Notes under the pieces: model-generated | Database searches by the model: none | What the model was told of the DNA's origin: nothing | Seen by the model: the letters and a program-made list of their open reading frames with translations, nothing else | Shown: in pieces, positions 1 through 5,648 of the stretch | How positions within the stretch are numbered: the stretch's first letter is position 1 | Layout: the number at the start of each line of letters is the position of its first letter | DNA from: Treponema sp. | GTDB taxonomy: Bacteria; Spirochaetota; Spirochaetia; Treponematales; Breznakiellaceae | Reading direction: 5' to 3' | Length of the DNA stretch: 6,313 bases | Assembly (NCBI GenBank): GCA_031254385.1 | Contig: JAIRUO010000098.1 | Location: forward strand, 1 to 6,313 | Program-made: the position numbers and the translations under genes

Positions 1-20
1 CGGTCGGGGGTATTCGATGA
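1..20 (+). CDS. 3' end of upstream gene, probably rnfG (partial)
   Basis: The frame that ends in TGA at 18-20 is open to the left edge and would end a protein in ...VGGIR. Its stop overlaps the ATG of rnfE as ATGA, the same junction seen between rnfE and rnfA. In the common rnf order C-D-G-E-A-B the gene before rnfE is rnfG, the periplasm-facing FMN-carrying subunit, so the identity comes from context only. Five codons are too few to recognise a protein, and the other frames are also open here. Confidence 0.35.
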
Positions 21-652
21 AAAAGTTTTTCAGAATATTTGTAAACGGTATTTTTCGGGAAAACCCCCTCCTCATTCTGATGATTGGCCTCTGCTCAGCT
101 TTGGCGGTAACAACGGAAGTTGCCAACGGAATAGGCATGGGGCTTTCCATGACCTTTGTACTCCTTATGTCGGAACTGGTAATCAGCACCTTCAGAAAAC
201 TCATACCCGATTCGATACGTATTCCCATTTTCATTATTGTTATTGCCGCGTTTACCACTGTAATTGATTATGTGCTAAAAGCGTGGTTCCCGGATCTTTC
301 TAAGGCTATGGGAGTATTCATTCCGCTTATTGTGGTAAATTGCATTATCATGGGTCGAGTGGAAGGCTATGCGTATAACGTACGCCCATCGGAAGTAATC
401 CCGGACGGCCTGGGCATGGGCCTGGGCTACACCTGGGTACTGGTGGGCATTTCCCTGGTACGCGAACTGTTAGGCTTTGGCACAGTCCTGGGCATACAGG
501 TTCTGCCGGATGCGTACACGCCTATTCTGTTCTTTGTGCTTCCGCCCGGAGGGTTCATCGTTTTTGCGCTTTTTATCAGCCTGAACCTTTTTATAAAATC
601 GAAACTCAAGCCTGTGCAGAAAGAAGCGGTGACTGCGGGTGGAAATACATGA
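17..652 (+). CDS. rnfE: Rnf complex subunit RnfE (electron transport complex membrane protein)
   Basis: RnfE is an integral membrane subunit of the Rnf complex (ferredoxin:NAD+ oxidoreductase coupled to Na+ or H+ transport), homologous to NqrD. The 211-residue protein has the family length and about six hydrophobic segments. It shows the paired signatures GLCSALAVT (Cys26) and VNCIIMGRVE (Cys109). In characterised Rnf/Nqr complexes the equivalent cysteines of RnfE and RnfA jointly hold an iron-sulfur centre inside the membrane. The region around residues 128-155, rich in Gly and ending in VRELLG, is also typical of RnfE/NqrD. The ATG at 17 is preceded by a G-run at 6-10 that can serve as ribosome binding site, and it overlaps the stop of the preceding frame. 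The stop overlaps the rnfA start (ATGA, 649-652), so translation of the two is probably coupled. Identification is firm; RnfE rather than NqrD rests on the adjacent RnfB. Confidence 0.95.
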   Translation: MKKFFRIFVNGIFRENPLLILMIGLCSALAVTTEVANGIGMGLSMTFVLLMSELVISTFRKLIPDSIRIPIFIIVIAAFTTVIDYVLKAWFPDLSKAMGVFIPLIVVNCIIMGRVEGYAYNVRPSEVIPDGLGMGLGYTWVLVGISLVRELLGFGTVLGIQVLPDAYTPILFFVLPPGGFIVFALFISLNLFIKSKLKPVQKEAVTAGGNT

Positions 653-1224
653 ACCTCTTTAGCATTTTTATTTCTGCCTTCCTCATCGAAAACGTGGTTA
701 TTATTCGATTTATTGCCCTCTGTCCTTTTATAGGCATGAGCGCTGACGAGGATAAAGCCTTTGGCATGGGCATGGCTGTAACTTTTGTTATGGTGCTTGC
801 CACTTGTGTGACATGGCCAATTTATTATTTTATCCTTGCGCCACTGGGTCTGGTTTTTCTTGAACTTCTGGTTTTTATTCTGGTTATCGCCTCACTGGTT
901 CAGCTTGTGGAATACTATCTTAAAAAAGCCGTGCCCAGCCTCTATCATTCCATGGGTATTTACTTGGCCCTGATCACCACCAATTGCGCCATTCTTGCAG
1001 TAACGCTGGACAACATTACAAAGGGCTTTAGTTTTATTGAAGCAGTGGTCTACGCATTGGGCGTTGCCATGGGCTTCCTTCTTTCGATGATCATTCTGGC
1101 AGGCATTCGCAAGAGGATCAGGACCAGCCCGATCCCGGCCTTTCTTAAAGGGACTCCCATTCTTTTTGTATGCGCAGGACTTATATCCGTCGCGTTTATG
1201 GGTTTCTCAGGTCTGGTTAAGTAG
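649..1224 (+). CDS. rnfA: Rnf complex subunit RnfA (electron transport complex membrane protein)
   Basis: RnfA is the partner of RnfE: a six-helix membrane protein of inverted topology, homologous to NqrE. The 191-residue length is typical. Visible hallmarks are ALCPFIGMS (Cys25), GMGMAVTFVM near residues 39-48, FILVIASLVQLVEYYLKK (76-93) and LITTNCAIL (Cys113). The two cysteines match those that ligate the intramembrane iron-sulfur centre shared with RnfE. Two positions differ from the usual RnfA pattern as I remember it: Glu14 where RnfA normally has Asn in the N-terminal NN motif (NqrE has EN there), and Ala107 where a Pro usually precedes LITTNC. The ATG overlaps the rnfE stop by four bases. 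A purine-rich GGTGGA lies a few bases upstream. Eight bases separate its stop from rnfB. Confidence 0.95.
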   Translation: MNLFSIFISAFLIENVVIIRFIALCPFIGMSADEDKAFGMGMAVTFVMVLATCVTWPIYYFILAPLGLVFLELLVFILVIASLVQLVEYYLKKAVPSLYHSMGIYLALITTNCAILAVTLDNITKGFSFIEAVVYALGVAMGFLLSMIILAGIRKRIRTSPIPAFLKGTPILFVCAGLISVAFMGFSGLVK

Positions 1225-1232
1225 AGGTAGTC

Positions 1233-2063
1233 ATGACGATTGTATTGATAACTGCTATTTTCGCCCTGCTTCTGGCTTTTGTTCTGGGCCTGGCTCTTGG
1301 TTTCTTTAGACAATTTTTTGCTGTACCGATAAATCCCCTAATTGCGGAGATCAAGGGCATACTGCCAGGGGGGAATTGCGGCGCGTGCGGTTTCCCTGGC
1401 TGCGAAGGCTATGCCACAGCCCTGGCCGAAAAGAAAACCGGTATTTCCAATTGCCCTGTTGGCGGAACCGCTGTCGCCGAAAAACTCGCGGCTCTAATTG
1501 GTGGAACTGTGGACGTTAAGCCACAGGTGGCGGTCCTTGCCTGTCGAGGCTCAAAAGACAAGGCCCTGCAAAGAGGCCAATACATTGGCGTAAAGACCTG
1601 CAGGGCAGCCAGAATTTCCACCGGCAGCATCAAGGCCTGTACCTGGGGCTGTCAGGGTTTTGGCGACTGCGTTAAGGTCTGCCAATTTGGTGCAATTACG
1701 ATGGGAGAAGACGGCCTGCCTGATATTGACCCAGAAAAATGCACAGGCTGTTTGCGGTGCAGCGCCGAATGTCCTCAGCATATAATAAAGATGGTTCCAA
1801 AAGATCTAAGAGGCGCCATGCCTCTCTGCTTTAATCTGAACGTGTTAAGAACCCAAGTATCTAAAAACTGCAAGAACGGATGTATCAAGTGCGAAATCTG
1901 CGTCAAAAATTGCCCGCAGCAGTGCCTTAAAATGAGCAACGGCATTCCGGTAACAGATTACGCCAAATGCACCAGTTGCGGAACCTGTACGGAAAAATGC
2001 CCTGTCAAGGTGATGAAATTGTTTCCCGAAGAAGCTCCGGTTGAAGATTTGGATCCGGCGTGA
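1233..2063 (+). CDS. rnfB: Rnf complex subunit RnfB (membrane-anchored polyferredoxin)
   Basis: RnfB accepts electrons from reduced ferredoxin and passes them into the Rnf membrane core. Residues 4-28 form one hydrophobic N-terminal anchor. A four-Cys domain follows with CGACGFPGC and a distal ligand (Cys49, 52, 57, 74). A Cys-containing linker (Cys104, Cys123) leads to two ferredoxin-type pairs. The first uses Cys136/140/146/150 and the standard CxxCxxCxxxCP at 170-180. The second uses Cys217/220/223/227 and CxxCxxCxxxCP at 246-256. This would give five [4Fe-4S] clusters. At 276 residues it is the long form familiar from clostridial and spirochaete-type Rnf, longer than the proteobacterial form of about 190 residues, which lacks the last pair. 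Cys150 is followed by Gln rather than the usual Pro. The ATG at 1233 is preceded by AGAGGTAG (1223-1230), a good ribosome binding site. This is the last rnf gene here; no clear hairpin terminator follows it. Confidence 0.96.
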   Translation: MTIVLITAIFALLLAFVLGLALGFFRQFFAVPINPLIAEIKGILPGGNCGACGFPGCEGYATALAEKKTGISNCPVGGTAVAEKLAALIGGTVDVKPQVAVLACRGSKDKALQRGQYIGVKTCRAARISTGSIKACTWGCQGFGDCVKVCQFGAITMGEDGLPDIDPEKCTGCLRCSAECPQHIIKMVPKDLRGAMPLCFNLNVLRTQVSKNCKNGCIKCEICVKNCPQQCLKMSNGIPVTDYAKCTSCGTCTEKCPVKVMKLFPEEAPVEDLDPA

Positions 2064-2091
2064 GAGAACCGACTAAAAAAATCGTGTCCAG

Positions 2092-2100
2092 AACCTTGAC
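2092..2100. repeat. Left copy of a 9-base inverted repeat flanking the TIR-GNAT island
   Basis: AACCTTGAC lies between rnfB and the end of the GNAT gene. Its exact reverse complement GTCAAGGTT is at 3920-3928, just outside the start of the TIR gene. Together they bracket the AT-rich island. Nine bases is short and a chance match in flanks of this size is not rare. Confidence 0.3.
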
Positions 2101-2104
2101 CTAT

Positions 2105-2659
2105 TTATAAAATCCTTTCCATAACTATTGCGCCTTCGATATTTTTACCAACCTCTTTTAGGCCGAGTTTTCTAGAGGCTGCTTGACCGCCAGGAGTAAC
2201 AACATAAGATAATATCTTGGAAAAAAAAATATTCTTTTGCCTATACTTTTCGATTTCTTCTATAACGCTTGCTAGCAAAATATTCCCAAACTTTTGTTGG
2301 CGATATTTTGGTTTTATTGCAATAATACTAAAATATAAATTATAGGTATTATTTTCTTTTAATTCATCTTTTGCTATAACACTCTTAATTTCTATATCTG
2401 ATTCAAGATGATTACCAATCCGAATTTGTTTATACTCGTCTTCTGTTAAAACTAAACATAGGACATATCCTATTAGTTCATTAGTTTCTTTATTAATTGC
2501 CGCAAATTCTATTTTTTTATTTTGTTTAAATAACTCAAAAGATTTATTTTCTTCCCAATAATCATTAGGGTCAGTAAATGACTCTTTGTCTAAATTGATA
2601 ATTTGTTTTTCTAACTCTTCAGAGATTTCGTTTGTGATAAAAACATTTTCCTTATTCAC
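2105..2659 (-). CDS. GNAT-family N-acetyltransferase, partner of the TIR gene
   Basis: A 184-residue soluble protein with the GNAT fold, whose members move an acetyl group from acetyl-CoA to an amine. Motif A is visible at about 110-128: a strand FSIIAIKP followed by YRQQKFGNILLASVIEEI. The acetyl-CoA loop normally reads R/Q-x-x-G-x-G/A; here the first Gly is Lys123 and the second is kept (Gly125). The C-terminal part has TPGGQAASRKLGLKEVG, the usual helix and 'klGF' strand of motif B. The N-terminal 50 residues are acidic and helical. The start is GTG (2659-2657), sharing its first base with the TAG stop of the TIR gene; a stop lies three codons upstream in frame and there is no clear Shine-Dalgarno, so translation probably depends on the upstream gene. 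The coding region is AT-rich like the TIR gene and unlike rnfB. The substrate cannot be read from the sequence. It could act on a protein (possibly its TIR partner) or on a small molecule. Confidence 0.85.
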   Translation of the reverse strand: MNKENVFITNEISEELEKQIINLDKESFTDPNDYWEENKSFELFKQNKKIEFAAINKETNELIGYVLCLVLTEDEYKQIRIGNHLESDIEIKSVIAKDELKENNTYNLYFSIIAIKPKYRQQKFGNILLASVIEEIEKYRQKNIFFSKILSYVVTPGGQAASRKLGLKEVGKNIEGAIVMERIL

Positions 2660-3876
2660 TATAGTTTAACTTTTATTAGTAGTCTTGCACAACATTTAAT
2701 GATATTTACTATGTCGTGGTCACTTGCTCCACTGGAGTCAATATAGATCATGACATTTTCCACTTCGTCCCGGCTTTTAGTCCAATGCCATCCATTGCCG
2801 TTTTTATCTATATATGCTCCCTTTGCAATTGCCCAATCTGTCGCAAGCGTTTCTCTGGTTGAATCTTCTTTAGAATAGCCATAGTTCGCATCATAACAAT
2901 CGTCAACTTTCTGAATATCTATATATAAGTTATCTTCAAAGGGAATAAGAAATTCTTTTTCTTGACGCGAAAACATACTATTTAATAAATTATTATTTAA
3001 ATAGTTTTTTAAGTAACTACCTTCGAATCCGCCTTTCTCTTCGTCAAACTTTATAGGCTCCAATAGGTACTCACTTAAAAGTAGTATGCTCTCATCATCA
3101 AAATCAACAACTCGCCACTTGACTGGTTCTACTTCAAAAAAATAGAGGTGATTATCTTCAACTAAATCCTGGTTGTTGAACGTGTAGTTTTTACCAAAAG
3201 GCTTACTAACAAATTTTGCATAAAAATTCCCTTCTGATGCAATATATCCTAATTCATTCTTTTTAAAGACTAATTTAATTTTATTTAAGGTATTTTCTTT
3301 ATTTATAACCTTGGCTGGATATTGACCAAAATATAAATAGTTGTGCTTAACCAGATTTTTATCTACATCGGCAAATATTCTATCTGAGATAGGCTTATCC
3401 TTTTCATCATTAATAATTAATCTTGGAATTCTTTGATCCTTAAAACCATAGATGTGAGTAGAAAGCAATCTTAAAAGGGTATTGAAAGATACAAAAGAAG
3501 AAAAATCCACTATTTGAAATTTCTTCAATTCATCAGGTAGATCGTTGTAGTCAATGTTCTTTACAAATGGAACAATTATTTTAGAAGGATTGTACTCTAA
3601 AAATCTACTCCATTCACTTTTTACATATTCGGAATTAATATAACTGGCTTTACTGGAAAGAAGGATTAATAATTTAGAATTTTTAAGCGCTAAGTCAATA
3701 TAAGAGTCCCACTCTCCAATTACGTCTTTGAGGACTTCTGGAGCATAGAAAATCGAAGTTATTCCTTCTAGCAAAAAGTTTTCATATAAGAGTTTTGCAT
3801 CAAAACTGTCTTTAGTTCTGACACCATCTTCACTTTCCTTATAAGAGATAAAGACATCAAATTCTTCTCTATTCAT
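2659..3876 (-). CDS. TIR-domain protein with C-terminal DUF6273-like domain
   Basis: A 405-residue cytosolic two-domain protein. Residues about 5-145 form a TIR domain: strand DVFISYK (7-13), ITSIFYAPEVL (39-49), the core LKNSKLLILLSS (64-75) and SEYVKSEWSRF (82-92). Glu88 sits where the catalytic Glu lies in NAD-cleaving TIR domains such as SARM1 (WVHKE there, YVKSE here). Residues about 178-404 resemble the DUF6273 family: YFGQYP (182-187), PVKWRVVD (251-258) followed by an ILLLSE strand, SYLKNYLNNNLLNSMFS (287-303), then ATDWAIAKG and the closing ARLLIKVKL in place of the family's usual 'RPAL.I.L'. No signal peptide or membrane segment is visible. Bacterial TIR domains commonly cleave NAD+ or make cyclic ADP-ribose-type signals in phage defence, with the attached domain as sensor; that role is inferred here. 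The ATG at 3876 has a GAGGT ribosome binding site six bases upstream. The gene is strongly AT-rich, which suggests transfer. Confidence 0.85.
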   Translation of the reverse strand: MNREEFDVFISYKESEDGVRTKDSFDAKLLYENFLLEGITSIFYAPEVLKDVIGEWDSYIDLALKNSKLLILLSSKASYINSEYVKSEWSRFLEYNPSKIIVPFVKNIDYNDLPDELKKFQIVDFSSFVSFNTLLRLLSTHIYGFKDQRIPRLIINDEKDKPISDRIFADVDKNLVKHNYLYFGQYPAKVINKENTLNKIKLVFKKNELGYIASEGNFYAKFVSKPFGKNYTFNNQDLVEDNHLYFFEVEPVKWRVVDFDDESILLLSEYLLEPIKFDEEKGGFEGSYLKNYLNNNLLNSMFSRQEKEFLIPFEDNLYIDIQKVDDCYDANYGYSKEDSTRETLATDWAIAKGAYIDKNGNGWHWTKSRDEVENVMIYIDSSGASDHDIVNIIKCCARLLIKVKL

Positions 3877-3882
3877 CTAAAT

Positions 3883-3887
3883 ACCTC
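3883..3887 (-). promoter_or_regulatory. Ribosome binding site of the TIR gene
   Basis: GAGGT on the minus strand, six bases before the ATG at 3876. It is the clearest Shine-Dalgarno in the island and decides the start of the TIR protein. The downstream GNAT gene has no such site of its own. Confidence 0.7.
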
Positions 3888-3896
3888 AAAAGTGAA

Positions 3897-3924
3897 ATTC
3901 TGGTCCTTGTGAATATGTTGTCAA
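3897..3924 (-). promoter_or_regulatory. Candidate sigma-70 promoter of the TIR-GNAT pair
   Basis: On the minus strand TTGACA (3924-3919) is a perfect -35 hexamer. CAGAAT (3902-3897) is a four-of-six -10 hexamer at 16-base spacing. Transcription would begin near 3890, leaving a leader of roughly 14 bases that contains the GAGGT ribosome binding site. The -10 is weak, so the call rests mainly on the -35 and the placement. Confidence 0.45.
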
Positions 3925-3944
3925 GGTTGCTAAAGGTTGTCAAG
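3917..3944. repeat. Two direct copies of GTTGTCAAG upstream of the TIR gene
   Basis: GTTGTCAAG occurs at 3917-3925 and again at 3936-3944, with 19 bases from start to start. A shorter GTCAAG is at 3963-3968. Read on the minus strand these are CTTGACAAC, CTTGACAAC and CTTGAC. The nearer copy contains the proposed -35 box. The spacing is close to two helical turns, so a regulator binding both copies on one face of the DNA is possible, but two alternative -35 boxes would look the same. Confidence 0.5.
3920..3928. repeat. Right copy of the 9-base inverted repeat flanking the island
   Basis: GTCAAGGTT, the reverse complement of AACCTTGAC at 2092-2100. It overlaps the nearer GTTGTCAAG copy and the proposed -35 box of the TIR gene, so it may be conserved for promoter reasons and not be a mobile-element end. 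Confidence 0.3.
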
Positions 3945-3999
3945 TACAGAAAAGACATTGTAGTCAAGAAAACGCTTCTTTGCCAGTCTGAACAGAGAT

Positions 4000-4020
4000 C
4001 CCTACTCCCTACTCCCCACT
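4000..4020. repeat. Three tandem CCCYACT heptamers before rsmE
   Basis: Positions 4000-4006 and 4007-4013 are both CCCTACT, and 4014-4020 is CCCCACT, so the consensus is CCCYACT with three perfect units. Flanking bases do not continue the pattern. The array lies directly upstream of the extended -10 box of rsmE and covers the place where a -35 box would be. Heptamers of this kind are known as short tandem repeats in some cyanobacteria; similarity here may be convergent. Confidence 0.75.
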
Positions 4021-4023
4021 TCA

Positions 4024-4032
4024 TGCTATACT
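4024..4032 (+). promoter_or_regulatory. Extended -10 promoter of rsmE
   Basis: TGC followed by TATACT (4027-4032) matches the extended -10 form TGnTATAAT with one mismatch. No good -35 hexamer is present at 16-18 bases upstream, which extended -10 promoters often do without. With -10 bases numbered -12 to -7, +1 falls on 4039, the first base of the GTG start of rsmE, so the transcript may have no leader. Confidence 0.55.
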
Positions 4033-4038
4033 CTCTTT

Positions 4039-4803
4039 GTGAACATAATTCTCTTTGAGCCACACGAGATCGGCAAGCCCCTGCCTCGGCGGGACGAGCG
4101 TACCATTCATCTTCTCAAAGTGCTGCATAAAAAATGCGGAGATACTTTTGAGGCCGGTATATTGGGCGACAAAAGAGGAACCGGGAGAATTGAGTCAATA
4201 AAAATTGACGGCTCGCTGACCTATTCGCTGATCTTAAAGGATGAAGCTCTCAAACGGTATCAAGTTCGCATGGCAGTGGGTTTTCCGAGGCCCATTCAAA
4301 TACGGCGCATTCTGCGCGACCTTTCCAATCTGGGGATACTGGCAATAGACTTAATGGGAACAGAATTAGGTGAAAAAAGTTATAGGGAAACAAAACTGTT
4401 ATCTGACGGTGGCGCACGCGCTGCAATGATCGAAGGGGCTGTCCAGGCTAGGGACACGATGATTCCCATCCTGTTCAGTTACGGCAGCCTGGAAGACTGG
4501 CTGGGCGAAAGGCCCTGGGACAAGCCCAAGGAGCAAGGCGGGTTCGGCTCCTATAGGATAAGCCCCCTGCTTATTGCCTTGGATAATGTCAGGCCAGAAG
4601 GCGCTTTAGCAAATCTGTCCGCAACAGGACAATCCATTGTACTGGCGGTGGGGTCGGAGCGGGGCTGGACAGACTCGGAACGGGAAAAACTGGAAAAGGC
4701 CGGGTTCCTGCGGCTCTCTATGGGGGAACGGATTATGCGTACTGAAACCGCCTGTGTTGCAGCGGCTGTCCTGGCTCTGGAAAAAACCGGCGTCTTAGGT
4801 TAG
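4039..4803 (+). CDS. rsmE: 16S rRNA (uracil1498-N3)-methyltransferase RsmE
   Basis: RsmE methylates N3 of U1498 in 16S rRNA using S-adenosylmethionine; it is a SPOUT-class enzyme with a C-terminal trefoil knot. The 254-residue length fits. The N-terminal part (HLLKVLHKKCGDTF) is the PUA-like RNA-binding half. The middle carries GEKSY and GARAAMIEGAVQ, matching the family's 'ERS' and 'EA.eQ' region. The knot shows LAVGSERGW (202-210) and MGERIMRTETA (228-238), the latter close to the family's 'LG.RILR.ETA'. The usual GPEGG loop reads GSERG (205-209). The start is GTG; an in-frame stop lies at 3961-3963 with no other ATG or GTG start between, and no Shine-Dalgarno precedes it. A tiny frame at 4023-4058 overlaps the start and is not considered a gene. 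Nine bases separate the stop from the next gene. Confidence 0.9.
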   Translation: MNIILFEPHEIGKPLPRRDERTIHLLKVLHKKCGDTFEAGILGDKRGTGRIESIKIDGSLTYSLILKDEALKRYQVRMAVGFPRPIQIRRILRDLSNLGILAIDLMGTELGEKSYRETKLLSDGGARAAMIEGAVQARDTMIPILFSYGSLEDWLGERPWDKPKEQGGFGSYRISPLLIALDNVRPEGALANLSATGQSIVLAVGSERGWTDSEREKLEKAGFLRLSMGERIMRTETACVAAAVLALEKTGVLG

Positions 4804-4812
4804 GCTTAGAAA

Positions 4813-5622
4813 ATGAATCAGGATCAGGTAAAGAAAAAACTTCTTTCTATAGAAGACGCCCCGCTTGAATTTACCGTCATATTCACAGGGAAAAAAAGTA
4901 AGCGGGTAAACGGCCTTTACAAACCGGACTCAAGGGAAATACTAATCCACAACCGCAACTTTGTCGGCGAAAAAGGCGAAGATGGGGACAACCTCCTTCT
5001 TTACACGGCCATCCATGAATACGCCCACCATTTACACGCCTGCTCCCGAGGAGGCCAGTTGTCGGCCAGGGCTCACACCGCTGAATTCTGGGCCATACTC
5101 CACGGGCTTTTGGAAAAGGCAGAAAAAAAAGGCGTTTACAAAAACGTCTTTGACAGCTCAGAGGAGCTTACAAAACTTACCGAAACAATACGCAAAAAAT
5201 ACCTCAAGGAAAACGGCGCACTTATAAAAGATTTAGGCAAGCAGCTTCTCAAGGCCCGCGATCTCTGTACGGCGGCAGGGGGCCGCTGGGAGGATTACAT
5301 CGACCGGGTCTTGCGGATTCCAAGGCAGGCCGCCAACCTGGCTGTAAGGATGCACCAGTACAATCTTAACCCTGAAACCGGTGCGGACAATATGCGTTTT
5401 CTGGCATCCATCACTAATGAAGAAAAACGGGAGGCCGCCGAGACCGCTCTGCTTTCCGGCAAAAGCCCGGATACCGTAAAAACCGCGATACGCCAAAAGC
5501 CCGAAGAGGAACCCAAAGAAAGGCTGGAAAAAGAAAAACTAAGGCTTGAGCGCACCATTGCTACTTTAACCAAGCGCCTTAAAGAAGTTGAACAGGAACT
5601 GAAAACAAGCCCAGGCAAATAA
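4813..5622 (+). CDS. Unknown protein with HExxH zinc-peptidase-like head and coiled-coil tail
   Basis: I do not recognise this 269-residue protein as a named gene. Residues about 18-96 look like a zincin head: a basic strand region, then TAIHEYAHHLH with His68-Glu69-x-x-His72, and sixteen residues later HTAEFWAIL with His88 as a likely third zinc ligand. The HExxH...H.xxFW layout recalls SprT/WLM-like minigluzincins. Residues about 140-225 are helical, with GGRWEDYIDRVLRIPRQAANLAVRMHQ, which is loosely like the small DNA-binding-type helical regions of phage and plasmid proteins. Residues about 229-265 are strongly charged (Lys/Glu/Arg with spaced Leu and Ile) and should form a coiled coil. 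There is no signal peptide, so it is cytosolic. It follows rsmE by nine bases and is probably co-transcribed. The ATG at 4813 has only a weak purine stretch upstream. Peptidase activity is inferred from the motif alone. Confidence 0.75.
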   Translation: MNQDQVKKKLLSIEDAPLEFTVIFTGKKSKRVNGLYKPDSREILIHNRNFVGEKGEDGDNLLLYTAIHEYAHHLHACSRGGQLSARAHTAEFWAILHGLLEKAEKKGVYKNVFDSSEELTKLTETIRKKYLKENGALIKDLGKQLLKARDLCTAAGGRWEDYIDRVLRIPRQAANLAVRMHQYNLNPETGADNMRFLASITNEEKREAAETALLSGKSPDTVKTAIRQKPEEEPKERLEKEKLRLERTIATLTKRLKEVEQELKTSPGK

Positions 5623-5648
5623 CATATTTCTGCCGATAATGAATAACC

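Noticed and set aside
427..609. Minus-strand frames inside the rnf genes and inside the 4813-5622 gene
   Set aside because: They are complementary-strand shadows of well-identified or codon-consistent genes and show no domain of their own.
3966..3980. Possible hairpin AAGAA-AACGC-TTCTT in the rsmE upstream region, considered as a terminator
   Set aside because: Only five AT-rich pairs and no U-run follow it; too weak to function as a terminator.
4023..4058. 11-codon frame starting ATG at 4023 that overlaps the start of rsmE, a possible leader peptide
   Set aside because: No ribosome binding site, and its ATG lies inside the proposed -10 element upstream of the predicted transcript start.
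3869..4063. 64-codon minus-strand frame spanning the intergenic region upstream of the TIR gene
   Set aside because: It overlaps the starts of both the TIR gene and rsmE and crosses the heptamer array and promoter signals, and its translation resembles no protein family.
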